28,445 bases of DNA, from the IMG/VR virus record IMGVR_UViG_3300025809_001412, positions 1 through 28,445 of that record; one strand, given 5' to 3'. Below the pieces are notes generated by a model that saw nothing but the letters and a program-made list of their open reading frames with translations, did no database searches and was not told the origin of the DNA. Of the stretch, positions 21,377 to 28,445 are shown in pieces. Source of the stretch: a virus. Numbering within the stretch: the first letter of the stretch is position 1; each line of letters begins with the position of its first letter. The position numbers and the translations under genes were made by a program.

Positions 21377-21513
21377 TGTCTTTCTCCTTGGGTTGTGGTT
21401 TTTTGGCACTCCTGAGTATTCTCATACACAGGATACTCATTAATTTTTTCGATGACTTTAAGCGCAAGTAAAGCGATTACTCCGCAAATGAATGTATTTG
21501 TATAGAATTTCAT
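21373..21513 (-). CDS. 46-residue single-span membrane protein
   Basis: Starts at ATG 21513 and ends at TGA 21373, overlapping the next start as ATGA. The sequence begins MKFYTNTFICGVIALLALKV, with a membrane segment at about 6-21, then a polar tail ending TTTQGERQ. It is too short to stand out as a gene but is supported by the coupling to the next gene, whose ribosome site lies within its last codons. The region before its start is A-rich without a strong Shine-Dalgarno. Function unknown; small early membrane proteins often modify the host envelope or block superinfection. Confidence 0.5.
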   Translation of the reverse strand: MKFYTNTFICGVIALLALKVIEKINEYPVYENTQECQKTTTQGERQ

Positions 21514-21557
21514 TTTGTTTTCTCTGTTTGTTAGTTGTTAATAGTGTGTACCCACAA

Positions 21558-21575
21558 AGCCCCAATTAAGGGGCT
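21558..21575. terminator. GC-rich hairpin between small early genes
   Basis: AGCCCC (21558-21563) pairs with GGGGCT (21570-21575) around AATTAA. On the minus strand only TTTG follows; on the plus strand aggttttt follows. It may partly terminate transcription from the first early gene or stabilise the mRNA. Confidence 0.4.
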
Positions 21576-21593
21576 AGGTTTTTAAGGTTTGAA

Positions 21594-21761
21594 TTAAATG
21601 TTTAGTTCTTTGAAAATCTTTTGACAATCTTCAAACTTAATTCCATAAAATTCTCTAACGTTACGCGCTGTTATCCATATTCTGATCAAGTCATTTGATT
21701 TGTTAAATCTTCTAAACTTCTTAATTTGACTATTAAACATTTCTATGTTTTTTGTAATCAT
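21594..21761 (-). CDS. First small protein of the early operon
   Basis: 55 residues from ATG 21761, preferred because AAGGA lies eight bases upstream; an in-frame ATG at 21809 falls within the inverted repeat of the control region. The sequence is basic and helical (NSQIKKFRRFNKSNDLIRIW) with ITARNVREFYGIKFEDCQKI near the end. No known motif. Being first in the operon, it may be an early host-interaction or regulatory protein. Confidence 0.5.
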   Translation of the reverse strand: MITKNIEMFNSQIKKFRRFNKSNDLIRIWITARNVREFYGIKFEDCQKIFKELNI

Positions 21762-21790
21762 GTCGTTTGTCCTTGTTTGATTGTTGTTGT

Positions 21791-21824
21791 GTATATATAT
21801 ACTTATCATAGGATATATATATAC
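21791..21824. promoter_or_regulatory. AT inverted repeat upstream of the early operon
   Basis: GTATATATATA (21791-21801) and TATATATATAC (21814-21824) are perfect 11-bp inverted repeats 12 bases apart. They lie between the divergent genes at 21761 and 21909. On the minus strand TTGTAA lies 17 bases upstream of TATATC within this region, a weak promoter candidate. The arms could be operator half-sites for one of the HTH proteins. Confidence 0.45.
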
Positions 21825-21879
21825 GCAAATAAAATTACAAAGTTTTTAATATAAATAAACCGATTCATTACAAAAATCG

Positions 21880-21888
21880 TGCTATAAT
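21880..21888 (+). promoter_or_regulatory. Extended -10 promoter for the plus-strand gene
   Basis: TGCTATAAT is a perfect extended -10 (TG-N-TATAAT) with no clear -35 box. It is 20 bases upstream of the ATG at 21909, so the leader would be about 14 bases. Confidence 0.55.
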
Positions 21889-21908
21889 ACCCTAAAAACG
21901 GGAATATA

Positions 21909-22421
21909 ATGCACAAACAAAAAAGAATATCACGCGGTGAAAAAAACTTTCAAAAATATATAATCCCAAGCTTGAAAGAAGAATTTCCCGGAGTTTGGCA
22001 GAGTACCAATAGAACGCTAGTCGATATGAAATATGGAATAGATTTCTATTATACCCACGGACAAGAAACTCTCTCAATAGCAGCTCGTGTCTGGAACTGT
22101 CATCCCAAGCCACATTTTTCCGCTAGATGGAAGAAGAATCAGGACCCAAAACAACCCTTGGAAGTTGCTTCTCGATTGAAAGGATTAAAGAATGGATTAC
22201 CTATGAGTAATTTAACGATAGAAGGGTTTATTTGGGATCGGTGGATCTATGTGGCTTGGATTGATTCAAAGCTTCTTTGGGAGGCCGTGGAAGTTAATTT
22301 GGAGAACTTGAATCATTTCCCTGTAAAGAATCAAGAAGGAGGACACACGCTCTTTAAGCAAGTTCCTTTTGATCTATTCAGCCCCGAATCAATAAAGAAG
22401 AAGGTCCAGGCTATAATTTAG
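21909..22421 (+). CDS. Lone plus-strand protein, possible nuclease-like fold
   Basis: 170 residues, start ATG 21909 with GGGA upstream. The N-terminus is basic (MHKQKRISRGEKNFQKYIIP). The segment DMKYGIDFYYTHGQETLSIAARVW (40-63) has a strand-Asp-strand-Arg arrangement that faintly resembles PD-(D/E)XK nucleases, with Asp in GIDF and SIAAR where ExK is usual. If so, key residues are altered. The rest is Trp-rich alpha/beta (GFIWDRWIYVAWIDSKLLWE). It has its own promoter, runs opposite to its neighbours and overlaps the holin-like gene tail to tail by 11 bases. This suggests a separately controlled accessory or early gene. The nuclease idea is weak. Confidence 0.6.
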   Translation: MHKQKRISRGEKNFQKYIIPSLKEEFPGVWQSTNRTLVDMKYGIDFYYTHGQETLSIAARVWNCHPKPHFSARWKKNQDPKQPLEVASRLKGLKNGLPMSNLTIEGFIWDRWIYVAWIDSKLLWEAVEVNLENLNHFPVKNQEGGHTLFKQVPFDLFSPESIKKKVQAII

Positions 22422-22689
22422 ATTTTATTTGGATCACATCTTCTTTTATGGACTTCACTTCTTTTCCCACATCTTTGATTTCAATCGTTACATCAAATAT
22501 AGATTTCTTGTATATTTCGCGGTCGAAGGAATGTTCCTGGATAACTTTATCAAATTGATCCAAGTGTCTATTTACCCAAGTTGGAAGATGCTGTCCAATC
22601 CATCTCCCCACAATAAACAACGCCATAAGAGATAGGACCAGCGCGCCAACGGGTCCGGTGAGAAGTTGAATCCATACCTGGTCATTCAT
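22411..22689 (-). CDS. Holin-like membrane protein with coiled coil
   Basis: 92 residues from ATG 22689, which overlaps the amidase stop as ATGA; an in-frame TTG at 22701 is an alternative. Residues 8-32 (QLLTGPVGALVLSLMALFIV plus GRWIG) form one membrane span. Residues 60-92 are a charged coiled coil (IKDVGKEVKSIKEDVIQIKS). One span plus a charged cytoplasmic tail next to an endolysin gene fits class III-like holins or the haemolysin XhlA-like group, which work with an amidase to release it at lysis. Membrane topology is clear; the holin role is inferred from context. Confidence 0.65.
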   Translation of the reverse strand: MNDQVWIQLLTGPVGALVLSLMALFIVGRWIGQHLPTWVNRHLDQFDKVIQEHSFDREIYKKSIFDVTIEIKDVGKEVKSIKEDVIQIKSKL

Positions 22690-23270
22690 CGCATTATCCA
22701 ATTTTTAACGCCCTGAGATATCCCAAGAGCTATTTGTTTCATCCCATTATCCGTTAATAGCTCTTGATGTGTGTCCATAAATATCGGTTCACAGCAAATA
22801 GCCACGGGTCTTCCGACCCCTTTAATCGTATAATAGGCGTTTTTTGTCCAGTCAGTACCCTGACAAGAAATCGGCTTTACTCTTTTCAACAATTGAATGT
22901 TCTTCTGCAACTCTAAAGAAATTTCTTCCGCTAGTTGTTTTCCATTTACTGAACTATGATGATAGAAGAAACTACCATAATCACCGCCGCCGGCGTTCAA
23001 GTGTAAAGCTAGATAGATACTATCCAAAGAGCCTATCGCGTAATTATTGACTCTTTTGTGGCGTTCAGCGTATGATCCATCTGATATGGGGATCACATTA
23101 TAACCCAGCTCTAAAAGTAAAATTTCAAGCTCTAAAGATAATTTGCCTGTCCAAATTGCTTCTTTTTCAGCCCAAGATATTAAACCATCGCCATTTATAT
23201 CTTGGCCAGCGCCTCTATCTGAAACTCTCTTGGGTTTTCCGGCGTGTTGTCTATCTAAGAATATTAACAT
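22686..23270 (-). CDS. N-acetylmuramoyl-L-alanine amidase (Amidase_3) endolysin with EF-hand loop
   Basis: 194 residues, start ATG 23270 behind AGGG. It is a zinc amidase that cuts the bond between MurNAc and the stem peptide. H9 (FLDRQHAGK), a Glu at 35 or 37, and H90 (LALHLNAGG) are the zinc ligands. E161 (CCEPIFMD) is the catalytic Glu. There is no signal peptide, membrane anchor or wall-binding domain, so it needs a holin and suits a Gram-negative-type wall. Residues 24-35 (DINGDGLISWAE) match the 12-residue EF-hand consensus, with D24, N26, D28, S32 and E35 as calcium ligands. It lies inside the loop after the first zinc ligand. The adjacent holin-like gene is co-translated. Confidence 0.9.
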   Translation of the reverse strand: MLIFLDRQHAGKPKRVSDRGAGQDINGDGLISWAEKEAIWTGKLSLELEILLLELGYNVIPISDGSYAERHKRVNNYAIGSLDSIYLALHLNAGGGDYGSFFYHHSSVNGKQLAEEISLELQKNIQLLKRVKPISCQGTDWTKNAYYTIKGVGRPVAICCEPIFMDTHQELLTDNGMKQIALGISQGVKNWIMR

Positions 23271-23319
23271 ATCCCTATTCTATCACTGTTTGTTCTATTC
23301 GGTAATTACCAAACGGAAA

Positions 23320-25029
23320 CTATAAGCCCCTTGGGTTTATTATCGGATTTTCTTCAATGTGGAGAACGAATCTCCATCTGTTATCATCCCAGCTTTTTCC
23401 AATGATTTGGCATTTATGATTCTCCAAACCGATATCACTAGACAAGGAAATAATATCCCCGATCCCTAGATAAGAATATCTTGGAGTAGCCGAAACCTCA
23501 ATAGCCTTGGCCCCTAGCCCCCTTACTCTTATTTTATCTCTTGCAATCCTAAAAGCTGTTTTTAGATCCCAAACAAAAGGCAGCTCCAAAACTTCTTCCC
23601 GAAGACCAAACCGCTGGAACGATAGCCTAGCCACTGGATCATTGACAATTAACGCCTGTTCTTCTGTGATTCTAGGATCTACAATAATAGAAGACTGATA
23701 AGAATCATAGGCCAAAGAATAACAAAATTTAATTGTTAGATGATTTAGAATTGGCTGATCTAGCGGTTGGATCCCTGTAATGATTTCAAATTGCCCGTTT
23801 TCTGTAATTGTGTATTGGGTTTCTGGTGTTTGGCTATAAAAATACAAGTTTAAATTAGGCGTGATCCCACCGGCCGAATTGACCACCTCGATGGGAAGAT
23901 AAGAGATAATATTATTTTTTAGCCAGTCCCAAGCTGTAACCTCATAGTCATCCATATATCCTGAGAATTCATAGCGATTCAAAATAGGAAGCAGACCAAC
24001 CCAGGCATCATAATCATATTCGAGTTGGAGCTTGTCCAGAACGTATAAGCAAATATCGCCCCCTTTTGTAAGCGCGCCTGATAAGAAATCTTGGAAGAAC
24101 CCCCCATCTTCTTCACCCCAAGAAGCATAATACTCATTCCACAATTCCACAAGATTTCCATCGGCATCAATCGCTAATTGCTGGAAATTATCATATTCTA
24201 AAACCACCGGACCCGCGCCCGTAAATCTTAAATTTATATAGGAATAGATATTCCCTTCATCATCTATATCTTGTAGAATTGGATTTCTAAACGACCCTCC
24301 TTTTGGATCGTAAATTCTTCCGATTGAGGCTTTTATATCGTGATTAGCAATTAAAAATCTTATATTTTCCTCATATGGTCCTAACGTTCTCCTAAAATAG
24401 ACTCTATAGGCCGGCGTGCTTGGATACTTATTAACAAATTCGATGCTCTTGCTTGATCCAGCTTGAATTATAATACCAGGCTTTCCCAATATAAAAGGAG
24501 CATACTTGCCATAGACTCCATCAGTAACGGGAGTCGGAAATCGATTCCTTGTTATTTCATTGTTCCCTTCTAGCAATTTCACATTTTGAACACTAAGATC
24601 ATTCTGAATTGAAAATGATATCCATCCTTTGGGCTTGGTTGGATCTCCATATATCGGATCAGTAACCTTTCCAGAAAACAATTCGATTCTTTCCTGGATT
24701 GTATAGGATGTTTTTTCCTCCAAAATTGGAACACAGAAAAGTCTAACTTGTGAAAAGGCCAGTGATCTTCCTCCAAGCCATTCTTGCACCCAATCCAAAT
24801 TAAAAAATACAAGCTCCAAAGAAATTGAGTCCGATTCAATTTCTGATCCTACAAAAGAAGTGGATTGTGAAATATCTGGATCATCCAAGCCACCACTATA
24901 TCTAACAGTTGATAATTCGGATAAGTCCTGTAAATCAATTGGAATCGTTGAAAACCTGTAATTCATCCCTAGATAGTCAATATCTAACAAGAAGCACATT
25001 TCCATCCCGATAAAATCATCCTGGAACAT
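23320..25029 (-). CDS. Putative tail hub or baseplate protein
   Basis: 569 residues; ATG 25029 shares one base with the preceding stop. The sequence is dominated by beta strands with alternating hydrophobics. It begins with a domain containing SISLELVFFNLDWVQEWLGG and IELFSGKVTDPIYGDPTKP, where FSGxVxxP is reminiscent of tail-hub proteins that bind the end of the tape measure. Later segments (FRIARDKIRVRGLGAKAIEV, YLGIGDIISLSSDIGL) resemble the C-terminal barrel of gp27/gpL-like hubs. Position after the large tail protein and before the lysis genes fits the tail tip. The exact component cannot be named without structure prediction. Confidence 0.55.
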   Translation of the reverse strand: MFQDDFIGMEMCFLLDIDYLGMNYRFSTIPIDLQDLSELSTVRYSGGLDDPDISQSTSFVGSEIESDSISLELVFFNLDWVQEWLGGRSLAFSQVRLFCVPILEEKTSYTIQERIELFSGKVTDPIYGDPTKPKGWISFSIQNDLSVQNVKLLEGNNEITRNRFPTPVTDGVYGKYAPFILGKPGIIIQAGSSKSIEFVNKYPSTPAYRVYFRRTLGPYEENIRFLIANHDIKASIGRIYDPKGGSFRNPILQDIDDEGNIYSYINLRFTGAGPVVLEYDNFQQLAIDADGNLVELWNEYYASWGEEDGGFFQDFLSGALTKGGDICLYVLDKLQLEYDYDAWVGLLPILNRYEFSGYMDDYEVTAWDWLKNNIISYLPIEVVNSAGGITPNLNLYFYSQTPETQYTITENGQFEIITGIQPLDQPILNHLTIKFCYSLAYDSYQSSIIVDPRITEEQALIVNDPVARLSFQRFGLREEVLELPFVWDLKTAFRIARDKIRVRGLGAKAIEVSATPRYSYLGIGDIISLSSDIGLENHKCQIIGKSWDDNRWRFVLHIEENPIINPRGL

Positions 25030-28000
25030 TATTCTATCTCCACAAGAGTGATAGTGGCGATTCTGAACATTTCATTTTCTTCTTCTTCACCTAGGACCGA
25101 TTCAATTGTTAATGCTCCCGTTGGTCTGATTAGCGCGTGTTCGTGATAACGATTGAAGACTTGATTATTAATTCCCTTGGTAATGGAAGGAAGGTAAACC
25201 GCTGGATATTGATTTCCAAGTTGATCCCATATCCCCATCATTTGATAAGGACTATCGCCATAATTCGCTACTGGTTGGGATCCGACTGTGCTAGATAGCT
25301 GCCAATAGTCCGGCGTTCTACTCATAATATTTCGAGTGTCTACTGGCTCAGTCCAGGCTACTTGGAATGTTCTGGAACCATCGGATAATCTCCTGGAATG
25401 AAACGTATTATCTAAGGTGGTCATTTCTTGAGTATTTGGTTCATAAGAGATTGATCTTCCTCTTTGATATTGTGGAGCCATAAAAGCAACGTGTCCCCAG
25501 ATCATAGTCCCAATCTGGAAATATCCTTCAAGAGTATCCTGGATAGGAATCTTAATCGCGAACGCTTCTTCCCCAAGCTTGATATTCTGCAACAATTCAG
25601 TAGTAATGGTAATAGAATCAGGTATTAATTTAAAATCTCCGGAAGTTGGGAGGGTCGTAACATCCACAAGAGAGCTATCAATCATTATCACGGCTCGTTT
25701 ATGTGTTGAATTATTACCCCAAACACCCTCCGAATTTGTTTTCAATTTCACAATCTTGGCATTATCACCCGTTCCCAGTTGGGCGCGCCATCCCTTACAC
25801 TCTCCATAATGGAGATAGAATGAGTTACCCAATGCGTTAGGCTGTATTGTGGAACCCTTGCGCTCAAAAGTACCCGTTAGGCCATCGGAAACATTGACAG
25901 AAAGATGATCAGTCCAAGCCATAGTCCCAACATCCCAAAATTGAAGAATAAAGCTTTCAAAATTGATATTTGATAAGTGAAGCCCCCCCACATCATTAAG
26001 GGCCAAGCTTGGTTCATTGGCTCCAATTGTAGCATCCATTAAAACGCCAATTGTCTGATTAGCAGTATCATTTTTAGAGCGCCAAACGATTCTTGGGCTG
26101 GATGCTACTTGATGGAAGACATTTTCAATAGGAAAATCATATCTTGGGTCTATTTGATATTGATCTCCTTCTCTAGCCGGTGATTCTTTGGCTGTAAGAT
26201 TTAAGCCCTGGTCAATATAGACATATCTGGAAAACGGTGGATATGTAGCGGAACGAAGGGAAGAATCATCTATTACGCCCTTTGCACCTCCTAGCCCTAG
26301 ATGAAATTCAGTCCATCTCGAATCGGATGTGGAAGAAGCAATATTCCCCCATTCTAAAGAATTCCCGGCTCCGGTTCCCTGAGCTCCCAAAGTAACAGAA
26401 ATCTTGTTCCACTTCTTAGCTTGTTTTTCATCCCAAGTTCTCCAAAACACTTCACATTTTTCTTGACTTGTTGATACCATAAATTCAATAAAATTAGTCA
26501 TTGAAATGGCTTGTGTGTGAAGGGTTGTAGCGTGATCTCTAACTACGAATCCGGTTGTACTGAATCTAATTCTCATTGTCCAGGCTGTTACCCCAGTATC
26601 GGCATTTTTAACAACGGCTATTTGATCGGAAGAAGATGACCCGCCCGCATCCACTTTTAATTTAAATCTTATAGTCTGGCTCGGATTAGTCAAAGCTCCA
26701 CCGGCTAGCGTGAAATATCTAGTGTTTGAGCTTGTTTGAAGCCTTAATCCTGTTGATGTTAAGCTTTTTGCTCCGGCTCCGGTTGTAGTCCATAGGGTGG
26801 AATCTTGAGGCTCAAAGTGAGAAAGCCAAGAAGTAACATAATAAAAATATTGATAGAAATCCGGCTGATTAACCAAAGCTGGATAAGTCACAGAAGAATA
26901 GCCCCCTAGATATATTCCAAGGATGCTGTTATTGGTTTGGCCTAAAAGAATTGCATATCCTTCCCAAAGACAAGATTTTAACCTGTCAATGGAAGAAGAA
27001 GACTCCGCCCGATAAATTTTTCCGCTTGTGGTCCCTGGATTATCCCCGGCTATATATTCCCAATTCTGCCCAAGATCACTGGAAACAAAACCAATAATAT
27101 TATTATCCGTTAATTTTGCAGCTACATAAATTCTTCCATCCTGGAACCAAGAAGTCATAGAACCATCTTCTAAGATAGTTCCACCTTGCGCATTGGTTCC
27201 AGAGCTGCAGAAATTTAATAGTCCGTTAGAAATCTGAACTGATTTTTCAGTTTCAAAATCTCCACCAAAGAAAATGGAAACATCCGGAACGATCATATTT
27301 TTTAATTCTTGTGTCCCTGATATATAAGTGACCGAGTATTGACCATCATCTAAAGCAATTGCGGAAAGCTCATGATAATCTTGAAAACCGCCGGCTCGAA
27401 TAGATTGGAAGGTTGTTCCTTGATCTCTTGACACAAAAGAAACGAAATCATTTCCACCCCCGACTCCCTGGCCAATCAATTCGATAACCAAGACCACGTT
27501 ATTATTAACGGTGATTAGATTGGTTTTTCCTAGCTCCTTTCCGTAAGTTGGACCAGTTATTCCAATAAAGATTCGATAAGGACCCACCAAGGCTCTTGAT
27601 GATATCTTGGTCCAGTTCTCAGCTTGATCATAAGACCGCCACACAACCATATTAATATAATCTTCTTCTGTATAATCAAAATAAGCGACCAATATAGACC
27701 CATCCGAAAGCTGAACGATCATTGGCCTGGCTTCGGTATCGGTTGTAATATTGCTAGAGAAAAACACCTTTTTTTCTACGATAGGCCCGTTTCTTTCTTG
27801 TTTAAATAATTTGATTGCATGTAATCCTGTAATGGAAATAAATTCCGTTACAATATACAAATTCCCTAGATTATCCCCTATACCATCGGAATTGCGATAT
27901 CCAGCGTTCAAAGAATAAGCTAAATATTTGGAGTCAGTAATAACATTAGAATGATTCTTCCCTATGTCTATATTATCAGATCCCGACCAAACAAAACCAG

Positions 28001-28223
28001 CGGACCCCGGGATCCCTCCGGTTTGGGTTTCAATGTTGATAATATCTTCTTGGGACCCTGCACAAGATAACACTAGCCCCGTGTTTATTTGTTTGGGTTC
28101 TGGGATTCCAGCCCTGGGATTAGCCTGGCTAAAAGAACTCTCTCCAATCCATATATTATCTTTTGTGATCTGAGCTTTGGGAATCAAAATTCCTCTAAGA
28201 TTATTTGGTGTAATATCAGCCAT
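25029..28223 (-). CDS. Large tail protein with Asp-box beta-propeller region
   Basis: 1064 residues, the largest gene; ATG 28223 shares one base with the tape measure stop. Residues 95-400 contain three Asp-box (BNR) motifs: SYDQAENW (197-204), SRDQGTTF (265-272) and SSDLGQNW (381-388), pattern S-x-D-x-G-x-x-W, indicating a sialidase-like propeller. It is followed by a beta-sandwich resembling a LamG/concanavalin fold around residues 490-620 (QTIRFKLKVDAGG, CEVFWRTWD). The C-terminus contains GYFQIGTMIWGHVAFMAPQY. I infer a tail-tip or receptor-binding protein that recognises host surface glycans. Catalytic sialidase residues such as an FRIP motif and Arg triad are not evident, so binding is more likely than cleavage. 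Confidence 0.65.
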   Translation of the reverse strand: MADITPNNLRGILIPKAQITKDNIWIGESSFSQANPRAGIPEPKQINTGLVLSCAGSQEDIINIETQTGGIPGSAGFVWSGSDNIDIGKNHSNVITDSKYLAYSLNAGYRNSDGIGDNLGNLYIVTEFISITGLHAIKLFKQERNGPIVEKKVFFSSNITTDTEARPMIVQLSDGSILVAYFDYTEEDYINMVVWRSYDQAENWTKISSRALVGPYRIFIGITGPTYGKELGKTNLITVNNNVVLVIELIGQGVGGGNDFVSFVSRDQGTTFQSIRAGGFQDYHELSAIALDDGQYSVTYISGTQELKNMIVPDVSIFFGGDFETEKSVQISNGLLNFCSSGTNAQGGTILEDGSMTSWFQDGRIYVAAKLTDNNIIGFVSSDLGQNWEYIAGDNPGTTSGKIYRAESSSSIDRLKSCLWEGYAILLGQTNNSILGIYLGGYSSVTYPALVNQPDFYQYFYYVTSWLSHFEPQDSTLWTTTGAGAKSLTSTGLRLQTSSNTRYFTLAGGALTNPSQTIRFKLKVDAGGSSSSDQIAVVKNADTGVTAWTMRIRFSTTGFVVRDHATTLHTQAISMTNFIEFMVSTSQEKCEVFWRTWDEKQAKKWNKISVTLGAQGTGAGNSLEWGNIASSTSDSRWTEFHLGLGGAKGVIDDSSLRSATYPPFSRYVYIDQGLNLTAKESPAREGDQYQIDPRYDFPIENVFHQVASSPRIVWRSKNDTANQTIGVLMDATIGANEPSLALNDVGGLHLSNINFESFILQFWDVGTMAWTDHLSVNVSDGLTGTFERKGSTIQPNALGNSFYLHYGECKGWRAQLGTGDNAKIVKLKTNSEGVWGNNSTHKRAVIMIDSSLVDVTTLPTSGDFKLIPDSITITTELLQNIKLGEEAFAIKIPIQDTLEGYFQIGTMIWGHVAFMAPQYQRGRSISYEPNTQEMTTLDNTFHSRRLSDGSRTFQVAWTEPVDTRNIMSRTPDYWQLSSTVGSQPVANYGDSPYQMMGIWDQLGNQYPAVYLPSITKGINNQVFNRYHEHALIRPTGALTIESVLGEEEENEMFRIATITLVEIE

Positions 28224-28445
28224 TACATTCCCCTCATTCCGGTTTTTCTTGGAGTCTTAAATCCGATTTCTCTTGCGAACCGCCCAAAGTGTTTAAACGG
28301 TTGGATTACGACCACTTCTCCGCCATTATTACCCTGTTGTAACTGTTTTACGCCTTGCTCTCCACCTATTCTTCTAACAGTAGCCCGATCCAATACAGCT
28401 TCACCCCTGAGGACTCTCGCGCCCATTTCATCATTGGCCATTCCT
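28223..28445 (-). CDS. Tail tape measure protein, C-terminal part (continues from 1-1855)
   Basis: This is the last 74 codons, including stop, of the tape measure gene that begins at 1855 and crosses the contig joint. An ATG at 28441 is an internal Met in GGMANDEMGARVLRGEAVLD, not a start. The end is basic (FAREIGFKTPRKTGMRGM). The stop TAA shares one base with the start of the large tail protein, so both are translationally coupled. Confidence 0.85.
   Translation of the reverse strand, partial: GMANDEMGARVLRGEAVLDRATVRRIGGEQGVKQLQQGNNGGEVVVIQPFKHFGRFAREIGFKTPRKTGMRGM
28306..28445. repeat. Terminal direct repeat, right copy
   Basis: Copy of bases 1-140; identical from 28320 to 28445. The differing positions 28319 and 28307 are synonymous third-codon positions in the tape measure gene (GGA/GGT and GTA/GTG), which suggests real strain variation at the contig end rather than error. 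Confidence 0.95.

Noticed and set aside
21762-21809. Upstream ATG at 21809 as start of the first early gene
   Set aside because: It lies in the inverted-repeat control region without a ribosome site, whereas ATG 21761 has AAGGA at good spacing.
25029-28223. Active sialidase
   Set aside because: Only the Asp-box structural motifs are visible. An FRIP motif and the arginine triad could not be identified, so enzymatic activity is not claimed.

Overview
This window looks like a complete or near-complete genome of a small tailed phage with a siphovirus-like gene set. The first 140 bases reappear at the right end, with 126 of them (15-140 and 28320-28445) identical. The tape measure gene reads in frame across that joint, so the molecule is circular or circularly permuted, about 28.3 kb per unit. 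Base composition is moderately AT-rich by eye. Most genes have clear AGGAG or GAGGT ribosome sites and overlap by ATGA or TAATG. The host is bacterial and uses Shine-Dalgarno initiation. A single-domain zinc amidase endolysin and a periplasm-facing membrane protein mildly favour a Gram-negative host, but I cannot name it. No integrase, partition gene, tRNA, rRNA, transposon or CRISPR was seen.

All but two genes lie on the minus strand, so the map is read from high to low coordinates. Early region (21761 to 16420): three tiny proteins, a helix-turn-helix regulator, a RusA resolvase, an archaeo-eukaryotic-type primase with a zinc-binding tail, a Cro/XRE-like protein, a DNA adenine methyltransferase and a VirE/D5-like helicase. 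A 385-base non-coding stretch then carries twelve copies of TGACAGAT or its complement around an AT-rich core, the likely replication origin. A DnaQ-type exonuclease follows. No DNA polymerase is encoded, so replication probably borrows the host enzyme and clamp.

Middle and packaging region (16017 to 10836): a divergent control region with a plus-strand basic protein on one side. On the other side lie a small protein, two paralogous DPPY methyltransferases whose C-termini end in QLRMF and QLRLF (beta-clamp-binding motifs), a small protein, terminase small subunit, a membrane protein with six cysteines, an HTH protein overlapping a cysteine-rich frame, and the terminase large subunit.

Structural region (10834 to 1, then 28445 to 22411): portal, a small CxxC protein, scaffold, three decoration or head-fibre proteins, a terminator, major capsid protein with its own candidate promoter, neck proteins, tail tube, tail assembly chaperones G and GT joined by a clear -1 frameshift signal, tape measure, a large tail protein with Asp-box repeats, a tail hub-like protein, amidase and a holin-like protein. 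A lone plus-strand gene (21909-22421) meets the lysis genes tail to tail.

The most notable items are the iteron origin beside the VirE helicase, the clamp-motif methyltransferases, the complete -1 frameshift signal, a promoter-plus-attenuator region at about 15.9-16.0 kb, and a canonical EF-hand loop inside the endolysin. All assignments are by eye, with no database search.
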